From contig MU633636.1 in the NCBI GenBank assembly GCA_026770595.1, forward strand, positions 1-12,885: a stretch of 12,885 nt of DNA, read 5' to 3'. The stretch is from Ochromonadaceae sp. CCMP2298 (taxonomy: Eukaryota; Sar; Synurophyceae; Ochromonadales; Ochromonadaceae). Numbering within the stretch: position 1 is the first letter of the stretch; each line of letters starts with the position of its first letter. Positions 1-5,933 of the stretch are shown here, piece after piece. The notes beneath the pieces were generated by a model. That model was not told the origin of the DNA, ran no database searches, and saw only the letters and a list, made by a program, of their open reading frames with translations. Made by a program: the position numbers and the translations under genes.

Positions 1-62
1 CAGATGGAGACGGAGGAGGAGGATAGAATAGGGGATGGGGCAACAGGGGAGAGAGAGGGTAC
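1..62 (-). other. Probable intron start of the EH-domain gene
   Basis: On the minus strand CAG|GTACCC is followed by a pyrimidine-rich stretch (CTCTCTCTCCCC) with no family-like sequence. EH2 is complete just before it, at the end of its last helix. The frame has no stop before the window edge, so read-through coding cannot be excluded. Confidence 0.5.
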
Positions 63-727
63 CTGATGCATATGATGAGGTGGAATGCCACTGAGAACTC
101 CTTGGGCGTGAGGAAGCTGTTGCCGTCCACGTCTGCTAGGGAGAAGATGGCCTGCAGAGTTGAGGCGTCCAGGCCGCTCTGCTGGAACACGCCCAGAGAC
201 TGCTCCTTGCTCAGGGCCCCTTTGCCCTTGTCGTAGGCCAGAAAGAGACCATGGTACTTCATGTGGTCGGGGGGCGTGATGGCGTACTCATTGCCCAGGG
301 AGGGGCGCCGCGTGGGGGCACCCTCACCTGCACCTGCACCTGCACCTGCACCTGCACCTGCACCTGCACCTGCACCGTTGGATGCAACCGGCAGTGTGGG
401 CATATCCACACCAGCGAACTTGGGCAGACCCAGCTGCACGTGCGCCGTGGCTGCCAGCCTCTCCTTGGAGATGGGGAACTCTCCGTTCTGGATCATGGTG
501 ATGAAGCGCAGCGCCGTGCAGAACTGAGCAGCGTTCATGGTGGCCCCGGGCGTGGAGAGCGTCCACACCTGCTTCAGAAATCCAGTGTCCACGCCCGACT
601 GCTTAAAAAACTTCACCGCTGAGGCCCCGCCGAGCTCTTCGCCGCCCTCGGGGTTCGCGGACCGGAAGAGCGACAAGTAGTACTGCTGCTCCGTGGGGTG
701 CTTACATACATAGCCGCCGTCGCTCAT
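1..727 (-). CDS. EH-domain (Eps15-homology) protein, 5' part, runs off the left edge
   Basis: EH domains bind Asn-Pro-Phe motifs in endocytic and vesicle-trafficking partners, so a cytoplasmic adaptor role at membranes is inferred. The start ATG is at 727-725 (protein begins MSDGGYVCKH). EH1 covers residues ~12-82 (YYLSLFR ... FFKQSG ... LKQVWTLS ... FITMIQNG); its EF-hand loop is degenerate. A Gly-Ala repeat linker follows (325-376). EH2 lies at about 258-65 (YHGLFLAYD ... QQSGLD ... DVDGNSFLTPKEF ... AFHLI) and has an intact EF-hand loop with acidic or polar residues at positions 1, 3, 5, 9 and 12. EH1 keeps the NPF-pocket Trp (KQVW), whereas EH2 has Phe (QAIF). A donor CAG|GTACCC ends the exon at 63, although the frame also stays open to base 1. 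Eps15-, intersectin- and Pan1-like proteins all remain possible because everything after EH2 is missing. Confidence 0.85.
   Translation of the reverse strand, partial: MSDGGYVCKHPTEQQYYLSLFRSANPEGGEELGGASAVKFFKQSGVDTGFLKQVWTLSTPGATMNAAQFCTALRFITMIQNGEFPISKERLAATAHVQLGLPKFAGVDMPTLPVASNGAGAGAGAGAGAGAGAGEGAPTRRPSLGNEYAITPPDHMKYHGLFLAYDKGKGALSKEQSLGVFQQSGLDASTLQAIFSLADVDGNSFLTPKEFSVAFHLIICIRYPLSPLLPHPLFYPPPPSPS
325..376 (+). repeat. CACCTG hexanucleotide repeat, in frame, encoding (Gly-Ala)n
   Basis: Eight complete CACCTG units plus CACC. Read on the minus strand as GGT GCA, this gives alternating Gly-Ala in the linker between the two EH domains. The unit is a multiple of three, so changes in copy number would not break the frame. 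Confidence 0.95.
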
Positions 728-1339
728 CTCGTCTGCCGTCGTCCTAAATGAGGGGTGGCAATGGAGATGGATGCAACCAATACGTTTGTGCCCTCGCTCG
801 TAGCTTAGCAGAGCCAACTGACTTGGCAGACGAAGTTCCTAATGCACATGCACGAACGGATGGGATCAGGGATCCATTTTTGGCGAGATCGAAGCACGAA
901 AAGACCCGCCGTTTGAAGAAACCCGGCCATTACAACCAAATTACAATTAAGGTAGGTTAATTATTATAATGAGATTATTATTGTAATGTATATATTATTA
1001 TGTAAGGTAGGTTCCTAGGTTCCTATGCCATCGAATATACGCATAATTGACCCTTTATATACGCATATCCAGAGTCTCTTTCTGCTCTTTGAAGTAGCGA
1101 CCCCCTGTTATACACCCCCCACCCCCCTACCCCTAAGTTACGGGTTTCTGTTTAAGTTGCCTTATTGGGTATTCGCCCTATTTACTTATTTACCTATTAA
1201 CCTATTGAATATACAACACTATGTCATGACTTACGGACACTATGATAATCGACAATGTCCCTGCGTGCGTGTTTTCTGCTGTCACTCTAATGTCCCTTTA
1301 TGCACATGTGTACTGGCACCTTTCCTCATCGGGCCGCGG
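728..1339. other. Intergenic region, no supported gene; AT-rich patch
   Basis: This lies upstream of the EH-domain gene and should contain its 5' UTR and promoter, but no core element can be assigned with confidence. Bases ~930-1010 are strongly AT-rich, and the 11-bp direct repeat TAAGGTAGGTT occurs at 948-958 and 1003-1013, flanking a 44-bp A/T tract. Open frames here resemble no known family. Confidence 0.5.
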
Positions 1340-1750
1340 AAATCAGCTCGCCTCGAGGCGATCAACGACGCAAAAAATGAGACATGGATCGTAAAGTATG
1401 GCGAAGAGGGAGGTCGCCGCGTGATGGAGATCGCATGCATGGTCACGCATCACATCTGTTCGCTCCCGGGAGGAGCGCACGACGATACGACGCCCATCTG
1501 GCCATCACCTGATGCTCTTTCGTACAACCGTATGTTCCCGCACCATCGATAAAGCTTCCCCTTTTGGGTAGACGAAGAGACTCTCGGTGGTGTTGAGTAC
1601 ATGAACAGGTACTCGCCGGACTGGGTCAACCCACTTCCTCGGAAATCTATGCATTCGCAAGGAAGAGAAGACAGTCAGCAAGAGAGAGACTTCAGTCTAG
1701 GCAGAGAGATCCGCGAAGAGATCCCCACGCCTGGCTTCCGCCTTATTTGA
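1340..1750 (+). pseudogene. Possible decayed reading frame interrupted by one in-frame stop
   Basis: The plus frame that starts with an ATG at 1025 is open until TAA at 1550-1552, then stays open in the same frame for another 65 codons to TGA at 1748-1750. The part after about 1340 has a protein-like composition: mixed charged residues such as EAINDAKNETWIVKYGEE before the stop, and FPFWVDEETLGGVEYMNRY after it. The part before 1340 is AT-rich and looks non-coding. I recognise no family. It might be a remnant of a second transposon gene, since it converges on the transposase remnant next to it, or it might be chance. Confidence 0.25.
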
Positions 1751-2367
1751 CAGTGAATTGTTTTAAAATTAAAAAAGCCTTAGCCTGTTAGTTACTACCT
1801 ACTTGAAACAAATGCTGCAGGGAGAAACGTACTTCTTGACGTGCAGGTCGGTAGTCTACGCACTAAAGGTAGTCGGTAATCCTTCTACCAAAGTACTCCT
1901 CCTAGGTAGGAGGCCTGCAGTCGAAGTACTGACTAGTCTGATTGCAATTGATGCAGTAGTGAGCATTGCGCAGCAAAAGACCAGTCATGTAGTAATACGC
2001 ATGCTCGTGGTTCTGCTTGATTCTCAACCCCGGGTACCACTTCAGGCTGGAGAAGAGGTTCTCGGTAATACCGTAAGCCCATTCGTCCAGCACGTGGATC
2101 TTGAACATAATGCCATTCTCGTAGCGTTCCTCGCGATTGGTCTCGCCGATGTGCTTCGACTTTATGTGCCGCGTATGCGTGGAGATGCCGTTTCCGTATA
2201 TCACGTGCTGCTTGACGGTGTCCTCGGAGAGAGCCGTAAGCTTCTCCTCTAGATCGCTGAGGGTAACCAGCTCGGGATCGCTGTGGAGGATGCTGACCGG
2301 CCCATAGCTGTCCCATTGAGCAGCTCTACGGTCTGATACTTCACTCCGTTGTGACAGTACATTCTGT

Positions 2368-2560
2368 CCCGCGACATGTTTGTCCGTTACACGTTCCCAT
2401 GTTCACCGTACGTACTATACTGACACGGCTGTCGTTACATCGCCGCAGCCCTTGGCTGGCTCTGCTTGCTCTGCTTCCTTCTGCCTGCTCTGCTTGCTCT
2501 GCTGTTCTACTGTAATACACCTTAAGCACACAACTTATCCAGACGTTCTACTTCTGGGCA
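2368..2560 (-). other. Insertion or intron splitting the transposase remnant, with CTCTGCTTG repeats
   Basis: About 190 bp separate YKKIHG from NGVKYQ, which are almost adjacent in the family. The stretch carries short imperfect repeats of CTCTGCTTG/CTCTGCTTC on the plus strand (~2458-2505). It ends with GGGACAG on the minus strand, a possible acceptor, but no GT donor at the left joint gives a clean frame. Confidence 0.35.
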
Positions 2561-2916
2561 CACCGTGAATCTTCTTGTACCCACTGTAGAATCCCATCTG
2601 GACGAGAGTGTTGAAGCGCAGCGCATTAGGACCAGGTTCGGCAGGCTCCCCACCTACGCGCGTAGTGCGAACTGTAGTGTCGTCGATGAAGCCAAACACG
2701 GCGAGGCCTCCAGGTGGGTAGACGATTCCACCGCCAGACTTCTCCTCCATCGTGATTCGAATCTTCTCCGTGAAGGTCTCAAGGTCAGGACGCCAGTAGG
2801 CCCAGCTGTCCTGCACGAGGTGCGCGAATTCTGTGCGCACGTAGTGCATAAACCAGTTATATGCACGGCTGAGAGCTGTCCAATCTCTACCATAGAATTG
2901 GACCAGGTCGATGAAT

Positions 2917-2973
2917 CTGTTGCAGGAGAGAAAGTTCTGTTAGAAGAAGGCAAGCACGATATGAGCAGCACAC
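2917..2973 (-). other. Candidate intron (or break) in the transposase remnant
   Basis: Between LHKLIAPMR and FIDLVQFYGRD the frame changes. The minus strand has a CTAAC branch-like motif, a pyrimidine tract and CAACAG just before the second piece. The only nearby GT that restores the frame (GT|GTGC) is a poor donor, so a frameshift is about equally likely. The limits are approximate. Confidence 0.35.
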
Positions 2974-3432
2974 CACTCGTCTCATCGGGGCGATCAGCTT
3001 GTGCAGGGACAGGAGAAGAATCTCCTGCGTGCCAAACTTGGCCCCGTTGGACATCGTGATGCGTCCCGCACCCGCAGCCTCTTGGAGGCGGAGGGCGCGA
3101 AGGAGGCGATACAAGTCATCCTTGCGGAATAGGCACCGCGCGTAGCACGTTCCATCGGGGACATCGGCAATGACGATGGGCACTGCATCATGCCTCACAC
3201 GATCGGGGAACTGATTGGACAGTATCGCCTGCTGATAGCGGGTAATCATCAGCTCAAACAACCCCTCGTTCTCCCGGGAAAGTCCATCTTCCGAGATTGA
3301 GCGAAGCGTGATGAGCGTTGCGAACACACTTCTCATCTGCCTGGTCTCCATCTGCTCAATCGAGCTGTGGGACAAGTGACGGTGAACGAGTGCAGTGTTA
3401 GCCTTGATGTCGCGATGGATGAGCTTCGTCAT

Positions 3433-3802
3433 AATGGAGATGCGATGCGGTGGTCTTTAATGTGCTGTACCTTGTGACTGTCTGTCTAGATTGATGCGCT
3501 CCCTGCTCCGAGCTCGAGGCCTCATCTCAGAATTCAAACACTTCATCTCTTAATTCAAATTAGATTTATGTGTTCACTCTCTCCTATGTTGGAACAGCAT
3601 ATGGATCTGGACAGGTTTTAGGTGAATTTGTCGACTCCATCATCCCGTCGTTCCGTCACGAGACGTGGAACCTGTTTAGGAACGAGCGGTTTTCGTTTCA
3701 CAAAAACGGCAAAAAAGGCCGTTCGCATACTTAAACTTGGGGTTTTGTTTTTGTTTTCGTGACAATCCATCGGCAGCACAAATATGGCCACCCCGCACAA
3801 AT
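3433..3802. other. Intergenic spacer with short repeats
   Basis: No gene is supported. There is a 21-bp-period imperfect direct repeat (TCATCTCAGAATTCAAA at 3522-3538, TCATCTCTTAATTCAAA at 3543-3559) and a small hairpin AACGGC-AAAAAAG-GCCGTT at 3705-3723. A 19-bp tandem duplication at 3776-3813 abuts the large inverted repeat. Confidence 0.5.
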
Positions 3803-3813
3803 ATGGCCACCCC
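3776..3813 (+). repeat. 19-bp tandem duplication at the left edge of the large inverted repeat
   Basis: GCACAAATATGGCCACCCC occurs twice in a row (3776-3794 and 3795-3813) without mismatch. The second copy overlaps the outer end of the left arm of the inverted repeat (ATGGCCACCCCC, from 3803). It occurs on the left side only. Confidence 0.95.
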
Positions 3814-4173
3814 CTTTTATGGGAGAACAACGCCTAAATAACGAAACAGAGTATCCTAGAAGTCACTAAGTCTGATCGATTCACGCCATTACAAGATCAT
3901 TTTAGTAAACTTATATAATAATTTTACATTCAGTACACGTATATTTTTGGGGTGAACGAGCAATAAAGAGTTTTAGATTTTATCTGAGTGTCTGGAAACC
4001 TAAAACTCTTTATTATTCTTTCAGCCCGGAAAAATACGTGTACTGAATGTAAAATTATTATATAAGTTTACTAAAATGATCTTGTAATGGCGTGAATCGA
4101 TCAGACTTAGTGACTTCTAGGATACTCTGTTTCGTTATTTAGGCGTTGTTCCCCCATAAAAGGGGGTGGCCAT
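3803..4173. repeat. 371-bp near-perfect inverted repeat; candidate foldback element/MITE or hairpin RNA
   Basis: The left arm 3803-3988 and right arm 3988-4173 are reverse complements. The outer 140 bp (3803-3942 against 4034-4173) differ at one position (3824). The inner part is more diverged, but the central stem AATAAAGAGTTTTAG (3962-3976) pairs exactly with 4000-4014, leaving a small loop. The arms have equal length with no net indel. The outer ends are ATGGCCACCCCC and its complement. No coding capacity is supported. A Harbinger-family transposase remnant lies about 370 bp to the left, but no terminal sequence shared with it was found and no convincing target-site duplication is visible. 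Confidence 0.9.
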
Positions 4174-4348
4174 TTGGGATGGTACATTTTGGTATTTTCC
4201 CCCATGTTTCTGAAAGACTTGCGTCATACACGGTAAAATCTTGTGTAAAGACGCAAAGTTTTGGGACATCCTCGCTTCTGAGATTCAGCACCACCTATAA
4301 CACCCCCATGTGGAGGCCCTCTTGCCAAGGCGACACCACTTTCGGACG
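4174..4348 (+). promoter_or_regulatory. Presumed promoter and 5' UTR of the glyoxalase II gene, with a uORF
   Basis: This 175-bp stretch lies between the inverted repeat and the glyoxalase II start. A 14-codon upstream frame begins at ATG 4308-4310 and ends at TGA 4350-4352, so its stop overlaps the main start (ATGA at 4349-4352). CTATAA at 4296-4301 is TATA-like, but its position relative to a transcription start is unknown. Confidence 0.4.
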
Positions 4349-5402
4349 ATGATCAAGGTGGTGCTAAATCTCCTCATGCTGAACTCTGTCCTGGGACACA
4401 GCTCCCGCCGCCTCTCCAGCGCGACGCGCATGATGGCCCATGCGGGTACAGGGGGCGCGAAGGGCACGTCGCTGATCAAGAGCACCGTGAGCCACAGCTT
4501 CGCTGACGTGCACCTCGTGCCGATGTTCGACGACAACTACGGCTTCATCATCAAAGACAAGCTGGGCGTTACTGCCTGCGTGGACCCAGGGGACGGGGCG
4601 CAGATGCAGCGGGCGCTGGAGGAGCTGGGCGGGGGGCTGGACATGATCCTATGCACGCACAAGCATATGGACCATGTGGGGGGTAATGCGGCATTGAAGC
4701 AGGCCTTTCCCGACGCAAGGGTGGTGGGCACGCGGTACGAGAGGGTGCCCTGCCTGGACCAGCCTGTGGGCGAGGGAGACAGCTTCGCTATGGGGGCTCT
4801 GCGCGTGCACGTGCATCACACGCCCTGCCACACAAAGGGCCACGTGGTCTTCCTGGTCTCGGACGGCAAGCAGGGGGGGGCCGCGGGCGGGGGGGCGCCC
4901 TTGCTCTTCTGTGGGGACACGCTCTTCGTCGGGGGCTGCGGGCGCTTCTTCGAGGGCAGCGCTTTAGACATGCTTGCAAACATGGACATGCTAGGTAGGC
5001 TGCCCCCCGACACGACCGTCTTCTGTGCGCACGAGTACACCTTGCAAAACTTGCTCTTCCTGGCCTCAGTGGACCCGCGCGCGTCAGAGCAGCTAGACAG
5101 GGTGCGAGCCACACGGGTGGCGGGGCGGCCCACGGTGCCTAGCAGCATCGGGACGGAGCTTAGCTACAACCTCTTCATGCTATGCAGGTGCCTAGTAGTA
5201 TAGGGGTACAGGTTTAGGGGCAACAGGAGCAACACTCCCATTACTACTAACACCACCACTAACAAAACCACTACCTCCAAAACCCACCCCTACCCACAAC
5301 CCGTTCATGCTCTGCAGAGAGGCGCGCACCCAGCAGCTGCTAGGCGCGTCTTCTCCAGAGGACGCTATGGCCAGACTGAGGGCAATGAAGAACGCTTTCT
5401 GA
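4349..5402 (+). CDS. HAGH: Glyoxalase II (hydroxyacylglutathione hydrolase), two exons
   Basis: Hydrolyses S-D-lactoylglutathione to D-lactate and glutathione, the second step of methylglyoxal detoxification. Exons 4349-5187 and 5318-5402 encode 307 aa, matching the usual ~300 for mitochondrial forms. It is a metallo-beta-lactamase-fold enzyme. The metal site THKHMDH gives H104, H106, D108 and H109; further ligands are H161 (TPCHTKGH), D190 (CGDTLFVGGCGRF) and H228 (CAHEYT). The C-terminal domain ends YNLFMLCREARTQQ ... MKNAF; the family usually has NPFM where this has NLFM. Residues 1-50 precede the catalytic domain, with a hydrophobic start followed by RRLSSATR, which suggests an organelle targeting peptide (inferred). 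ATG 4349 is chosen because it is the first in-frame ATG; the frame upstream offers only GTG. A Gly-rich insert lies at ~174-183. All catalytic residues are present, so activity is expected. The gene converges on the fucokinase gene. Confidence 0.93.
5135..5317 (+). repeat. Tandem duplication: exon segment 5135-5187 and intron 5188-5317
   Basis: Copy 1 (53 bp, exon) and copy 2 (the whole intron, 130 bp) begin alike: GTGCCTAGCAGCATCGGG against GTGCCTAGTAGTATAGGG, 15 of 18. They end alike: TACAACCTCTTCATGCTATGCAG against CACAACCCGTTCATGCTCTGCAG, 19 of 23. The middle of copy 2 is filled by A/C-rich simple sequence. Confidence 0.85.
5188..5317 (+). other. Intron of glyoxalase II, derived from tandem duplication of exon sequence
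   Basis: A 130-nt GT-AG intron: donor GCAG|GTGCCTAG, acceptor CTCTGCAG|AGAGG, phase 2, restoring C-R-E-A-R across the joint. A perfect TACTAAC branch-type motif lies at 5245-5251 and an ACTAAC at 5258-5263. Without splicing the frame stops at 5201-5203 and loses the conserved C-terminus. The first 18 nt and last 23 nt are near-copies of the exon segment 5135-5187 (see findings). Confidence 0.9.
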
Positions 5403-5933
5403 TGTAGGGGGGGGCGAGGGGAGGGGCGATGGAGGGGACGAGGGAGGAGGGGGGGGGGAATAGGGATGGGGCGTGGAGGGAGGAGGCATAATGTTGACCC
5501 ACTGTCTCATAATCGTTTTTCTTAGATACTAGAAATGTTCACTTGTAATCAATGAAGCAGATATTAATGCAGGTGTGAACATTAGTGGCAACAGACCGCG
5601 TCCCAAAGCTTGTTTCCTGGTTCCCTGATGGTATTGTTCCCTTTTTTGTTACAACATTTTGATTAAAATCTCAGCTATTCACAACTAATCACAATTTATC
5701 TGTAGAGTTTGTCTATGCATTGTGCGTGTGAGATATAAACGCACGATGCTTGTTTGTGTCCGCGTCTCTGTCTATGTCTGTGTCTGCATCTATGCGTTTG
5801 CGTGTGTGTGTGTGTGTGAGTGAGTGAGTGTGTGTGTGTGAGTGTGTGTGTGTGTGTCTGTGTCTGTGTGTGTGTGCTTGTGTGTGGCTATCTATGTGTC
5901 TGAGTCTGCGTCTCTCGGCGCCCTCCCCCATAT
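5403..5933. other. Convergent intergenic region (3' ends of both neighbouring genes)
   Basis: Begins with a G-rich purine tract (~5405-5490) directly after the glyoxalase II stop, then ~200 bp of AT-rich sequence without a clear AATAAA, then a TG-rich repeat. It must hold both 3' UTRs. No gene is supported. Confidence 0.6.
5798..5890 (+). repeat. (TG)n-rich microsatellite
   Basis: Interrupted TG/GTGTGA/GTGTCT tracts. It lies 44 bp past the stop of the minus-strand fucokinase gene, so it is probably a (CA)n tract in that gene's 3' UTR. Confidence 0.9.

Larger units (their letters stand above)
1868..3432 (-). pseudogene. PIF/Harbinger-type (DDE_Tnp_4) transposase remnant
   Basis: Four frame pieces in order resemble a Harbinger/IS5-like DDE transposase. 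Piece A (3432-~2975) begins MTKLIHRD and contains CLFRKDDLYRLLRAL and LHKLIAPMR, like the N-terminal helical region. Piece B (2915-2535) contains FIDLVQFYGRDW and VFGFIDDTT, giving the first catalytic Asp at 2684-2682, then YSGYKKIHG. Piece C (~2367-2310) continues as NGVKYQTVELLNG. Piece D (2306-1902) contains YGPVS, then YGNGIS where the family has YGDxxY, and DEWAYG with the catalytic Glu at 2084-2082. A TAG at 1904-1902 falls in the conserved C-terminal PPT-x-EEY motif. A to B and B to C might be introns; C to D needs a frameshift with a small loss. The Asp-to-Asn change at 2192-2190 argues for loss of activity. No companion Myb-like gene was found. Confidence 0.75.

Noticed and set aside
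325-376. CRISPR array or other spacer-repeat system in the many repeat tracts
   Set aside because: Units are 3-19 bp and directly tandem with no unique spacers, and the genome is eukaryotic.
748-960. 70-codon plus-strand frame next to the EH-domain gene
   Set aside because: No family resemblance, drifts into AT-rich non-coding sequence, and overlaps the expected promoter of the minus-strand gene.
1933-2316. 127-codon minus-strand frame over the transposase
   Set aside because: The neighbouring frame carries the conserved transposase motifs (YGPVS, DEWAYG). This one is its shadow.
1700-3600. Terminal inverted repeats and target-site duplication of the Harbinger element
   Set aside because: I looked on both sides of the transposase relic and saw only a shared TGAATT, too short to support element ends.
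4146-4352. 68-codon plus-strand frame upstream of glyoxalase II
   Set aside because: It lies in the arm of the inverted repeat and the leader. Its similarity (HKRGWP) to a minus-strand frame at 3618-3830 is simply the two arms being copies.
4310-5203. Single-exon glyoxalase II of 297 codons starting at 4310 and ending at 5203
   Set aside because: 4310 is GTG, not ATG, and the last four residues before 5203 replace the conserved C-terminus, which is recovered by splicing to 5318.
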